In this document: one piece after another, positions 1 to 9,912 of the stretch | Numbering within the stretch: position 1 is the stretch's first letter | Layout of the letters: each line of letters begins with the position of its first letter | Assembly: GCF_002775205.1 (NCBI RefSeq) | Contig: NC_036453.1 | Location: 3,561,103 to 3,625,102, forward strand | Source: Xiphophorus maculatus | Lineage: Eukaryota; Chordata; Actinopteri; Cyprinodontiformes; Poeciliidae | Reading direction: 5' to 3' | DNA: 64,000 nucleotides | Notes under the pieces: model-generated | Told to the model about the DNA's origin: nothing | Seen by the model: only the letters and a program-made list of their open reading frames with translations | Databases searched by the model: none | Position numbers and translations under genes: made by a program

Positions 1-1698
1 CACAGCTATTTAGGAAGATGTGGAGATGTTTGTAGTATCTAAAGTTTTTCAGTCCATCAATATTCAAACCATTGGTTGATAGTCAGGAATTGTTCACCAC
101 TATCTGAGTTCCAGATTAGGGGTATATATCAACTTGAAATTCCAGAGGTTTCTAAGTACTTTAAATACCTTTTGAAAACATTTTTCGTTAGAAATACTTT
201 TTCCCCAACAGATAAGGAACCCTTAAAGAATTCAAACAAGAAGCTGTTAGACGTGAAGCTAAAATGAAGGCGGACTTCCAGGCTGATGACGAACAGAGCA
301 ATCTAGAAAAAAACAACAGGATATTTCAAGAAGAGGTTTCACCTCAGAGTTATTTGTTTCCTGCCTGCTTTCTCCTTCACATTTGCCCTCTGAGCCGTGA
401 CAGGAAAGCACAATCTGACGAGGTAACAGGAAGAGGAAACCAGCAGTCAGAGAAGCACACTGACACACTCAGCATCTCGCTGTGACTCTCGTGTTAACCA
501 ACACGCTCCACTTCCAGCCTCTCCTCTGGCTGAAGAGTCCAGTTAAACCAGACAAATGTGCTTCTCATCAGAATCTGCTGCCGAGTGATGTTGTGATGTT
601 TGTCTGCTTCTATCTCCTGTAATCAGCGGTGACCAGCAATAGCGTGCGTTTAATGCTCAATCGTTCTCAACACAGGAACTGCTGCCCAGACCTTCCTTCC
701 CTCACTCCCTTCCTGATAACTGGCAGAACCAGTTTTAACTTTGTGTCTTAAGGATGGAGTCATAACCGTCACACAGGATGGGCAACGGGAACTAGAGATT
801 TAGAGCTACCAGACAGGCTTTTATAATATCAGACTCATATATAGTTTGTTACCTAAGAAGTCTATTCGTTTTTGTCGTTTCATTGTAAATCATTACATAA
901 ACGTAGATAAAAAAGAAACTGAAATGCCTCCATGCTCATATGGCCTTGCTGACATCACAGAAGGCTTAATGCATTTACATTTTCCTTTCCGTTCCCTGTT
1001 GATTTTCATGCTTTTAATCACATTTCATTACTTAGCGATCAGAAAGGGACATTGGTTTGGTAAGATGTATGCAGTGCCACTGTACTTTCATGTAACTATT
1101 TAAGGTGATACAAGCAGAATATAGAATATAATAATGGTGATTAGTCACCGAAACTCCTAATCCGGTATGAAAAAAATACCCTGCTGACTATTAATGTAAC
1201 CTGTGGTGAATGTATTTCAGGTCAACCTATTGCTTTTAAATTAATTTAAGAATTTTTACAGGTTTAATTGTAGACACATATTAATAGCTAGCTAGCTTTT
1301 CTATAGCTAGATACCTAGCTAGCAAAAGGCATATTAGGAGCTAGTTAGATATAGCCACAACCGGCTGAGGTTATTGGTGCCAAGTTGATCCGATCTGAAA
1401 AGTTCAGGGTAATTTGATTTCCTCGAGTATGAACATTTTTGATGACTTTCACTTTTACTTCACTATATTTCCGAACTTAATTGCGTACCTTTACTCCGAT
1501 ACATTTTCAATGTGTGGTTTAGTTACTCGTTACAAAAAAGCGCGAGAGAGAAACAAAGTGTTTTGACCCCACCTACTGATTGACTGCAACAAAGTCGGTA
1601 GCCTACCTGCCTGGGCTTGTTCATCACCACCAATAGGATACACCTGTTTCGCTTCTCCCATTAAACACAAAGCAAGTCTCGCAATCAGCAGCAGCCAC
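1..1698. other. Intergenic or intronic DNA, one weak exon-like stretch
   Basis: No gene is recognised here. On the + strand at about 224-337 there is a lysine/glutamate-rich open segment following a pyrimidine-rich AG (ttttccccaacag, 199-211) and containing the motif KADFQADDEQSN. It could be an exon of an unidentified gene, but the donor at its right end (GAG/GTTTCA) is poor and no family is recognised. Short GCTAGC-rich palindromic stretches occur around 1290-1325. The rest is AT-rich sequence without visible coding signal. Confidence 0.3.
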
Positions 1699-1911
1699 AT
1701 GGAGGAGGAGACGGAGACCACAACGACTGCTGGGGGCCCAGGGGAACCACCAGCTGGTGATGAGAGCCCATGGCCTTATTTAAACACAACATACTCTTTC
1801 GTGGGTGTTAAAGATTCGTCGTACCGCATGCAGTTTATGTTATTCCTGCCCGAAGATGTGGAAATTCTATCTTACAAAAACTCCCCGTCCAACTTGAAGA
1901 AACACATCGAG
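1699..1911 (+). pseudogene. BED zinc-finger-like exon with both cysteines replaced
   Basis: An open segment begins at ATG 1699 with an acidic/Thr-rich leader and continues into a block with motifs PWPYL, FVGVKD, YRMQFMLFLP and NSPSNLKKHIE. It stops at a good 5' splice site (GAG/GTAACG at 1911/1912). The block resembles the N-terminal BED finger of hAT-transposase-derived fish proteins, where the pattern is usually R-M-x-C-x-x-C-x-P followed by SNLKKHIE and a histidine pair. Both zinc-binding cysteines appear as phenylalanine here (TTT and TTC, each one base from a Cys codon). No later exon with a transposase core is visible downstream on this strand. The piece is therefore either a decayed domesticated-transposase exon or the first exon of a gene whose remainder I cannot recognise. 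Family placement is by pattern recognition. Confidence 0.45.
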
Positions 1912-2339
1912 GTAACGTCTTATGAAATGGTTATAATCCTCCTGTTTCAGTAACTATAGCTTGGTCACTAGGCACTATTGAGAAATCTTGAGCATAACGT
2001 TACCTGTATAAATGAACTTTGTTTGGCATTGTTTCAGTTCCACACGTGGTGTATTTAGCTGAGGCCTAATGTTGACTGTAGCAGGCTACCTAGACTCCTC
2101 TGTTCAAGGGGGGGCAGAAGCCATAGCGATAGCAATTTAGACTAAATTTAACGAATAATAATCGGTTAAAGCAGGTTAAGTTAACCTTGTGCTATAGGTA
2201 AAGCACCTAATTTTCTTAACTAAATGATGCCTGCAGGTTTATCTATTAGCAGGTTTAATTTTGCCTGCACTTGGTTGGGTACATTATTTTAAGTGTATTT
2301 GACAAGTTTACCAAAATATAAAAATTGTCATTCAAACTG

Positions 2340-2566
2340 CATTTGCCTTGTTTTACTTTTTACTTGTACTTTTCATTACATTACTTGAGTACATCCATTT
2401 TTACAGTAATTTCCATACTTAAGTACAAGAAGTTTCAGATACTTTAAGACTTTAACTCAAGTAACATTTCAGTCAGTGACTTGGACTTTTACCAAAGTCA
2501 TATTTTGGAGAGGTACCTATACTTTTACTTGACTCTGAGATTTCAGTACTTTGTACAACACTGATG
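2340..2566. repeat. Dispersed MITE-like repeat with 'acttttacttgagtac' motifs
   Basis: A run of recurring motifs (tacttgagtac, aagtactt, tacttttacttg) ends in tttgtacaacactga. This pattern is typical of a very common non-autonomous hAT-type repeat in fish genomes. Only the right end looks like a terminal repeat, so the copy is probably truncated or decayed. The assignment is from memory of the motif. Confidence 0.45.
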
Positions 2567-2894
2567 GTTTCTCATGCCTCTTGTGATGTCATCAGCTCAA
2601 ATCCGCACACTGGCATATGATGCAGCTTTCCACTGTAACAAATCGGGTTATTGCATTTTAATTAGGAAATAAATGAAGAAATAGATTCGGCTGACTTCAT
2701 CGGGTCTTGTTTCTTTCACCAGTCCAGACTACTTTAACAGCTTTGCCCACCGCATAGAAAGCGTTGGAAGATATTCTAAAAAGCATTTTATAAAAATAAA
2801 CTTTCCTTCCAGTCTTATCTCCCTGGTAAATCCCAGCTGTTTTTTTTTCCCTTTAGTCAAGCCTTAGCCTAACCTTAGCCAGGCATTCACTTAC

Positions 2895-3255
2895 CATGTT
2901 TGTCGGTTCGCAGTCTGCGTTGGGAGTCAGAGCTGTCACCGCGTTCAGAGCATTTAAAGGTCGACTAATGTCAAATTTATAACAACAGGAAACGCAGCAT
3001 ACTCGTCCTGCGATTTGGAGGGAACGACTGAACAGAAAAAAGAAAAAAAAGTAAGAGAAACGCCCCGAATCGTGGCTTTTTCTTCGCTCGCTTTCCGCAA
3101 AGTGTGACTTTTTCCCCCGCGGTCAAAACTTTCGCTTCTCTCAGCTGCCGCTTGACGTCTCCGCTGCCTTGTGAGGCGTTCACGGTGTTCCCGGAAATTT
3201 GCCACTTAGAGGAATTTCCGATCTACCTCGTTCTCCTCTGCCGCTCGTCTATATG
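2895..3255 (-). promoter_or_regulatory. CpG-richer block with candidate first exon of a minus-strand gene
   Basis: Between about 2900 and 3250 the base composition changes from AT-rich to clearly CpG-richer sequence. At its left edge, on the minus strand, an ATG (2897-2895) is followed at once by a perfect donor GTAAGTG (2894-2888). That is the layout of a first exon carrying only the start codon, or of a 5'UTR exon. I cannot find the following exon in the 2.9 kb to the left, so the gene is not identified. A two-codon match plus base composition is modest evidence. Confidence 0.3.
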
Positions 3256-3783
3256 AACTCAAGCGCTGAACTTAAATAGCCTTTCAGTCGCTGCCATCTC
3301 AAGTTACAACAAAGCAAAGGTACACGCCCCGACACGTTCTGTAAAAATAATAATAAAAAAAAAATCGGTTTTGCTGCGTTTTGAAAACCATTAACAACAC
3401 ATTATTAGCGTAATAGATGAGATGTACGCATTAACAGAGTTTATCACAAAGTAACACAACACAACATAAATGCATCCTGCAACATTTATTTTAATGAGAA
3501 CAATAAGATATATGACATTACAAGGAATTAAATTAAACTTAGGTGACAACATAAGAGCAAGACTGCGATTAAAATACATAAGTTAGTACATCACAGAATA
3601 CTCTGATGAAATATATATTAATAATAAAACTAAGTAATTATCCACATTACAATATTGTTTTTTAGAATATATTTTATAAAGATCTCCAACCAAGATCTCG
3701 TCTAGCAACAGGTTTTCGGTCCAGTGACATTGAGCTGCTGAGCAACCAGTTAGTATGTGTACTAATTTTTGTGGTGTTGACAA

Positions 3784-3788
3784 GTGTG

Positions 3789-3820
<32 letters not shown>

Positions 3821-3832
3821 GGGGGGGGGGGG
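3784..3832. repeat. (TG)n microsatellite followed by a G homopolymer
   Basis: About 37 bases of TG dinucleotide repeat with one TGCG interruption run into 12-13 consecutive G. Low-complexity DNA in an otherwise non-coding stretch. Confidence 0.95.
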
Positions 3833-4227
3833 TATACAGAGTCACCTGGGAGAGCAAAGGTTGGGAAACCCTGACAGTAACAATTCAACCAGTTCAAGAA
3901 ATTTAACTTGAGGAATATAAACTGCATTTTTTTTTATTATTTAAAGATCAGTGGATTTTTTTTTTATTATTAAGTGTTTTATGAAGATATTCCAGGAACC
4001 TTTTACTTTTTGGGGTTTTCCTTCAGATTGAAGAATCTCTCAAAGGCTATTCTCCAGCTTGTGATGCCATCGTCCGTATATGGCAGAGTGGAAAGTTTTC
4101 ACCGCTGCCAAGGACAACAATGTGAGCTTTTCTACACACAGTTCTGCCGTGCTTGCGGAAAAAGGATACAGATGTAAAAAAAAATAAATAAAAAATTTGA
4201 ATACATAATTATTTAAAAACAAATAAC

Positions 4228-4629
4228 ATTTAAAAGGGGCAGTATTATGTAAAATCGACTTTTTTGAGCTTTACATCATGTTGTCATGTTACTCCCTCAT
4301 CAAAACCATTCCTGGAGTGTTGCCTTGATTCGTTCACATATGACTGAATGTATGAGCTTCTTCTCAGCGAAACGCCGAGAAAAGGTTAAAAGAGGAGCCA
4401 TGTTGTGACGACTTCCTGAAGGCGGAGTTTCAGAATGTGCAGGTGCTTCTTAAAGAGACGCAAGCCCAATTTCAAGGCGTTAAATTACGAAGTCAAATTT
4501 TTTATTTTAAGTCACATTTGATATGTACAATGTTTTTTTTTTGTTTTTTTTACAAAAACTGGAGTTAACATAATTACTTGATTGTGGCATTATGTGTATG
4601 GAAAACACACAATACCACCACTTTAAAAT
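4228..4629. mobile_element. MITE, 'ggggcagtattatgt' family, copy 1
   Basis: The left end reads tttaaaaggggcagtattat. The right end reads acacaataccaccacttt, giving imperfect terminal inverted repeats. The interior includes an AAGCCCAATTTCA motif and a TTTAAGTCACATTTGATATG motif that recur in this family. A second, reversed and diverged copy is in an ncaph intron near 49744-50255. No coding capacity, so it is a non-autonomous DNA element. Confidence 0.6.
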
Positions 4630-5637
4630 TCTACTTATCTGCTGGAGACCTTGTACTTAATAAAATTTCATATTTTCAACCAAAACCCTAAATGCCAGTG
4701 ACTGGTGACTGACAAGTGCTGCCGAATAAATAACATAAGGAACATGATGCGTGTCTAAAACAGAGTGAAAACAACATCTGAACACATTTTAAACTATTGT
4801 AACAGATTTTTGCTCAGTGTGGATGGCTGCTCTTATAACGAAGCCACTCGATGAGTTAACATCTGTAGCCACTGGACATGTGATGTCATAAAAGCCCCAC
4901 CAGCCTGAAACTACTCCCCTGAAAGAACTGAAACCTCGATGCCTCCATCAGCAGAAGCAGCTGGATGCGTTTTTTTTTTCTCTTTTATCTCCTTCATGCA
5001 GCTGGAGCACCAGACCTCCAAGACGCCCTGCGACTCATTGTCTGGCACGCCGTCCCCGTCTTCACGGCACCAAACACGTCCCGAAGTTATCTTGCTCAGT
5101 CAGCCTTCAGAGACTCGCAGCACAAAACTGGGAGCCATTAGGTCATTTTAGGGTGTTGCCCCCCCACACACACATACGGGCCATGCACGTTGTGAATAAG
5201 AGACCTGCAAGTCCGCCCAGTGAAACATTCATCTGATAGCCCCACTGGGACCGTCACCGGGTCTGTTTTAACCCCGTGGTGCACCTCTGGTTCTGTTTCT
5301 GTTGCTTTTTCTAAATGACATGAAGCCTTCATATCTGATCAGATTTTATTCTCTGCAGTTCATTTTTTCCACACTAAAAGTCACCACAGTATTTTTTTTG
5401 TCCCCCCTTTGCCATTTTTTTTAATTACAGCTTCTGTGATGAAAGTTTTCCTCCCGAGACAAAAACAACAACAGGGAAGTAATGTAACAGAGCTGCACAT
5501 AAATCTTTTCTATGGCCTGTTTCTTGTTTACATGGAGGTCAAAAAAAATGAAATGCTATGCATGAGCGGTCACTGTGTATAGAACGTAATGCCGAGTCCT
5601 TGCTCAATAGTCTGTGTACATTTTGAAAGCGAGACTT

Positions 5638-5804
5638 ATGGAGGCCTTGAGTCCTCGATGCGGCCGTCGCGGGTTCGACTCCCGGACCCGACGACATTTG
5701 CCGCATGTCTTCCCCCCTCTCCTTCCCTGTTTCCTGCCAGCCTACGGTCATATAAGGGACACTAGAGCCCACAAAAGACCCCCTGGAGGGGTAACAAAAA
5801 AAAA
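5638..5804 (+). mobile_element. tRNA-derived SINE with 12-bp target site duplication
   Basis: The element contains a perfect Pol III B-box (GGTTCGACTCC, 5671-5681) within a tRNA-like head. A tRNA-unrelated body with the motif CCGCATGTCTTCCCCCCT follows, then a terminal A-run. The 12-mer aaagcgagactt occurs immediately before (5626-5637) and immediately after (5805-5816) the element, which fixes both boundaries and shows LINE-mediated integration. The exact duplication suggests a fairly recent insertion. Confidence 0.85.
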
Positions 5805-5816
5805 AAAGCGAGACTT

Positions 5817-7253
5817 TTTTTTATTTTTAATTAGGAGCACACAACACAACTCTGCTATATTTCATCCTCATCACTCTCAGCGGGACTTACAAATCCAACA
5901 GTTCAAAGAGCCGCAATAAGAAAACATGACGCGCTTCCCACATCAGAGCTGCTGCTTCTGCTTGAATATACAAAACACCATTACATTCCAAACGTCCATA
6001 TTACACAAGACGAAGATGATTGGTTGTTTTTCTTGGTTTGATAAGCCAAGCACATAAATGTGTACAAAATAACGGGAGATCAACATCATCATTCACACAA
6101 ATGACCCTTCTAAAAGGCAAATGATTTACAATTAGGTGCAGCAGCAGAACAATATTCATAACCACCATGCACATTCTTTGTAAGTGAAGCATTACCTGAT
6201 TTGTAATTAGTCTGTTGACACTAATATTAAACAATCAAAGAGGAAGAGAAAAGTAAATGAAGTCCCAAGATAATTTATGAATTGAATGTTTTTGACTCTC
6301 ATCCTACTTGTTTCTTTTATTTTTTTTTCTGTTTAGAGGTTCTGATTAATCCAGGGTGGGTGGTGATTGGGATGTTGTGTTTATCATCCGTTTTCCAGGA
6401 CGTGTACAGGAGAGGAACGCGTCAAGGTTTGGAATGGAGGAAAACCAGGAATTCGGGTTGAGAGGAGGATCCACGGAGATTCTCGGATCCAGGAACACCA
6501 ACGCTCACCGCAGGGAATCACAGAACCCACGACCAGAGGAGATGCTAATGTTTACCACGACCAGAGGAGATCAGGTCAAGAAGGAACATCTACCAGATTC
6601 TTTAATGCAGCCAGCCTGATGAGGTGCAGATTTACAGATTTACACAACAGAGCAGCCAGGCGAGGAAAGAAACCCCGGAGCGTCCGGGATATGGAAAAAT
6701 ATTTCCTTTTCATCTCGTCCTGTACAGTGGTCTGTACAGGACGAGATGGCATTTGTATGTCTTCGGAATATTGCACACAATTGTGTTCATGAAAGCTATT
6801 AACGATGATCCACTTTTCTAAAACGTACATTTTGACAACATACTTTTGAGAAAAAGGAAGTGGGGTAACACACGTTTTCCTTTCACACATAGAAAGAGGA
6901 CACTTCCTGTTTTGTGTCGAATTTGTGAAAAGATCAAAATCCCCCCCAGTTTGTTTGCTCAGTGAAAGCAAAAGCTTGCGGGTTCAACAGCCCTGAGTAG
7001 ATAACTCAAAACAAAACCCATCAGAGACCGGTTTGTCTTGTTACTGGTCAAATGTCACGTCATGCAACGCTGAACAGGAACGATTATAGGAACAGACAAC
7101 AGAAAGCTACAGAAACAGAGGAAAGCAAAGTAAAAGTAGGAGAGATAAGGAGAAGTTTAATATTCGTAATAAAGAAATTTTTTTTTAAATCACGTGAAAA
7201 ACCTTTCAAGAATAATCACGTGCAACTCCATGTTGATTTTAAGAAACACATTG
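5817..7253. other. Non-coding stretch with one perfect hairpin
   Basis: Apart from a 16-bp perfect inverted repeat (arms 6711-6726 and 6733-6748, 6-nt loop) I see no gene. Several overlapping open frames around 6350-6800 have no recognisable domain and look like chance. Confidence 0.4.
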
Positions 7254-7257
7254 CAGG
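7254..7257. repeat. Target site duplication (left), CAGG
   Basis: The four bases CAGG directly precede the TG of the 5' LTR. The same four bases directly follow the CA of the 3' LTR at 15273-15276. A 4-bp duplication is normal for Ty3/gypsy integrases. Confidence 0.9.
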
Positions 7258-7825
7258 TGTAACCTGGTTGTTGTTATAATTACACAAAATGTCTTTTTTT
7301 GTTGTTGTTTGTATTGCTCTCTACCTGACCGAAAAGCTGTCATTGTTTTGAATGTGTTACTTTAAGAACAGTAGCCCCTCCTTTTTATTTCTTCTTCTAT
7401 GGTTTTGTCTTTAAAATGTTTGCGTCCCTTAGGCCCTCCCCTTTTGTCATGTTGTCCTGCGGGAGAGGTGTGTCCTATTTACTTTCTATCTAAATACTTC
7501 CAGTTTATTTGTAGATTTATTAAGTTGATTTCTGTTATGTATTTTTGTTTGTGTAGGACTTGGAGCGGGCAGCTTGTAACTATTGTTTTTCTGTTGGATA
7601 TTTTCGTCAGGTATGTTGTATAGAAAAGGTTTATTTTATTTAATGTGAGACATGATCCCCGCCCTTTTGTCATGTTGTCCTGCGGGAGAGGACTTGGAGC
7701 GGGCAGCTTGTAACTATTGTTTTTCTGTTGGATATTTTCGTCAGAATAAATCTTTGAAAGCCAAACAGAGTCACGGCCTGACTAACATCTGATAACCAGC
7801 ACAACGCAGAAGGGATCCGGTTACA
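7258..7825 (+). repeat. 5' LTR of the Ty3/gypsy element
   Basis: Starts TGTAACC and ends GGTTACA, giving the terminal TG...CA and a 7-bp inverted repeat. It carries an AATAAA poly(A) signal at 7745-7750. A segment at 7439-7610 is duplicated in shortened form at 7662-7744 (see the separate entry). It supplies promoter and R/U5 functions, but the cap site cannot be fixed from sequence alone. Confidence 0.96.
7439..7744 (+). repeat. LTR-internal duplication: intron-containing copy plus intron-less copy
   Basis: Unit 1 consists of a 29-bp block (7439-7467), an 89-bp insert (7468-7556) and a 54-bp block (7557-7610). Unit 2 (7662-7744) is the same 29-bp and 54-bp blocks joined directly, with no mismatch. 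The insert begins GTGTGT and ends TTTGTTTGTGTAG after a T-rich tract, so it has the form of a spliceosomal intron. The 54-bp block of unit 1 is followed by CAG/GTATGT, a consensus donor, whereas in unit 2 it runs into AATAAATC. The simplest reading is that unit 2 is a reverse-transcribed spliced leader. The same arrangement is at 14886-15191 in the 3' LTR. Confidence 0.85.
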
Positions 7826-7827
7826 CT

Positions 7828-7844
7828 TGGTGCCGTTTGACCCG
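7828..7844 (+). promoter_or_regulatory. Primer-binding site
   Basis: Two bases after the LTR end the sequence TGGTGCCGTTTGACCCG begins with TGG, the complement of a tRNA 3' CCA end. This is the position and form expected of a minus-strand primer-binding site. I did not assign the tRNA species. Confidence 0.75.
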
Positions 7845-8362
7845 CTGTAACGTCGAATCTCCACTGCTGCAGCTGCTGCTACGTTGTCCCTTTCCCGCCT
7901 TTGACGTCTTGCTCCGCCTTTGCCCTGCGTTTTGACTGGCAGGCGTTGGCGCGCTGTATCCTAGCAACGAAGTAACTGTTTATGTTGGTCTCCTTTTTTT
8001 GTGCACCTCGTTTTATACAAGTGGAGAGGGGAAATAAGTGAAGAATAATTGAAAAAGTTTTTTTTAATTTTATAAAAGTTTTTTGTGTGTTTTGGGACAA
8101 TAAAACCAATCTTAAAACAGTACAATCAACAAATAATAATAATAATAAACAAAATGTAAAGACATGAAACCAGTCTGTTTATTACCCTTTACCTGTAGAT
8201 AAGGCTGGTTGTTTTTTGTTTCTTTTGCTGACTGTTGCATATGAGTTCTTGTGTGGCTGATTTGTTTTTACACTGTTTGGGTATCTGCATTTTATTTTTG
8301 ACATCGCTTCTTTTTGATCCACTGTTATTTTCCATAGTTTTTGTCTGCTATTGTTTGATGAA

Positions 8363-9862
8363 ATGTCTGACACTGAGGTACCTTTTAAAGGTGATGAAGT
8401 GGACCGGAAGGTCACTTTTAGTTTGGGGAGGGGCCAACATTACATGTCATTTGGAAGGGGTAGACCTATGCCTTTTAGTCCATATGAATTTTCTGTTGAT
8501 CAGCTTGGGATTAACCCCCCACCTGTCCCTGCTGCTGCTTCTACACCCATTGGCAAAGCAAGGTCTGACCCTACCCAACTTGTTTCTACTGAGGCTCTCA
8601 GTGGGGTGATTGCTGATCTGGCTAAGCAGATTGGGGACGCCATTACGACGAATCTCAATGGACTAAACCCACAAAGTCAGTCACAGTCTCAGGTTGCTGA
8701 CAGCCAACCCAGCGACCTGACCGATCAGTCACAAATGAGGTTTGTTGTTCAGTCTGATATTAGAGCACCTCCATATTTCAAAGGTGACCGCTCTGACACC
8801 TTCTCCATCCAGGAATGGGAGGGTTTGATGAGATGCTATCTGTCAAGGATGAGATGTGTGGACCCTGTAGAAATGTGTGAGATCATCACATCCAGACTTA
8901 TTGGGAAAGCCAGAGATGTGGTTCAGGTGTCGCTTCGTTGCCAGCCTCAGTCATGTAGTGACAAGTTGGTTTCTACTGTTTTTGATATTTTGAAACGCAA
9001 CTTTGGTGAGCTGATCTTCTCCAGTTTGCCGATGAGAGACTTCTATAACATCCTGCCTGCTGATGGAGAGACAGCCATGGACTACTGGATTCGACTGAAC
9101 AAGTCTATTGAAGCGGCTGATGAGTGTTTGCGTAGGAGGGGGAAGCAGGTGGAGGATCCAGGAGCTGAAGTTGTTACAATGTTCATCAACCATTGTCCTG
9201 ATCCTGGTCTAGCTCTTTCCTTCCAGCTGAAACCTGTGGAGGAGTGGACTACTGCTGAGGTCCAGAGCCGCCTTGATAACCGTGTTGCAAGTCTTAGGAA
9301 GCCGATGGTCACTACAAATAGGACTCTTGGTTCGTCTGCAGGCCCTGTTCTCTCTTGTCTTCCTCAGCTTGGTGCTCAAACGCCTAGTGCTGCGTTGTCA
9401 GCTGATGCTACACCATTTGCTGTCCGTTTTCCCCAAGCTGCTTTAGCATGTGATCGTTCCTCAGCTTCAGGGCCCTTGAATCAGCAGCCACAGCAGCATG
9501 TTGCTCCACAATCTACATCCTTTCAGAATACAGGTCCACCCCAGCCACCTTTTTCCTCCAGTTCAGGAGTTGACCCGCCTCCTCAGATGACAAAGATGTT
9601 CGATAAGGTTCTGTCTCTGTGTGCAGCTTCTCTTGCTACAAAACAGAGTGGTCAACATGTGAGGAGTTACACACGTGGTTCTAAACGTCCTCAGCATGCA
9701 CCATGCAGGGTTTGTTGCTCGGAGGAGCATACCACACACTCACACTGCAGATTGTTCAGACTGTGTCTCAACTGCTTCGGCTCAGGACACATTAAAAGGG
9801 ATTGTCCTCAGCCTGCTCATCACACACCGCAGCTGTCCTCCCAGTATCCTAATTTAAACTAG
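8363..9862 (+). CDS. gag: Gag polyprotein of the Ty3/gypsy element
   Basis: A 499-residue protein that would form the retrotransposon particle and bind the genomic RNA. The first in-frame ATG is at 8363 (MSDTEVPF). The N-terminal 130 residues are low-complexity and Pro/Gln/Ser-rich. A helical capsid-like region with motifs YFKGDRSDTFSIQEWEG and LPADGETAMDYWIRLN follows at about 135-320, then a Pro/Gln/Ser-rich linker. At the C terminus are a CCHC zinc knuckle (C468-X2-C471-X4-H476-X4-C481) and an immediately preceding Cys/His cluster (C448, C451, H456, C462) that may be a second, atypical knuckle. The frame ends at TAG 9860-9862, directly after a TTTAAAC slippery heptamer, so pol is probably made as a Gag-Pol fusion. 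Confidence 0.93.
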   Translation: MSDTEVPFKGDEVDRKVTFSLGRGQHYMSFGRGRPMPFSPYEFSVDQLGINPPPVPAAASTPIGKARSDPTQLVSTEALSGVIADLAKQIGDAITTNLNGLNPQSQSQSQVADSQPSDLTDQSQMRFVVQSDIRAPPYFKGDRSDTFSIQEWEGLMRCYLSRMRCVDPVEMCEIITSRLIGKARDVVQVSLRCQPQSCSDKLVSTVFDILKRNFGELIFSSLPMRDFYNILPADGETAMDYWIRLNKSIEAADECLRRRGKQVEDPGAEVVTMFINHCPDPGLALSFQLKPVEEWTTAEVQSRLDNRVASLRKPMVTTNRTLGSSAGPVLSCLPQLGAQTPSAALSADATPFAVRFPQAALACDRSSASGPLNQQPQQHVAPQSTSFQNTGPPQPPFSSSSGVDPPPQMTKMFDKVLSLCAASLATKQSGQHVRSYTRGSKRPQHAPCRVCCSEEHTTHSHCRLFRLCLNCFGSGHIKRDCPQPAHHTPQLSSQYPNLN

Positions 9863-9912
9863 AGAGCCCGTGTGATGAGAGGGGAAGCATGGGCAGAGTG
9901 GATAATACCCTC
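9853..9912 (+). promoter_or_regulatory. -1 programmed ribosomal frameshift signal, gag to pol
   Basis: The heptamer TTTAAAC (9853-9859) is positioned in the gag frame as T-TTA-AAC, the canonical X-XXY-YYZ slippery form, and the gag stop TAG follows at once. A -1 slip enters the pol frame, which is open from 9853 to the pol ATG and onward. Six bases downstream a 7-bp stem can form (9866-9872 with 9888-9894). Its 15-nt loop contains GAGGG (9879-9883), which can pair with CCCTC at 9908-9912, giving an H-type pseudoknot. The slippery site and reading frames are read directly. The RNA fold is my hand prediction. Confidence 0.8.

Noticed and set aside
2954..3205. Arg-rich minus-strand frame in the CpG-richer block
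   Set aside because: Composition follows local base content. No domain, and it overlaps a better explanation as promoter/5'UTR.
3974..4177. Cys-containing open frame (FYTQFCRACGKR) that faintly recalls a 3CxxC zinc domain
   Set aside because: Too short, no splice support, no second CxxC at the right spacing. Treated as chance.
5638..5804. A genuine tRNA gene, because of the perfect B-box
   Set aside because: The body continues into a SINE-specific region with an A-tail and a 12-bp duplication, and no full cloverleaf is present.
6356..6971. Several overlapping open frames of 75-140 codons on both strands
   Set aside because: None has a recognisable domain or splice context, and they overlap one another and a hairpin.
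7399..7623. 74-codon frame inside both LTRs
   Set aside because: It crosses the intron-like insert and both splice-like sites, has no domain, and exists only because the LTRs are duplicated.
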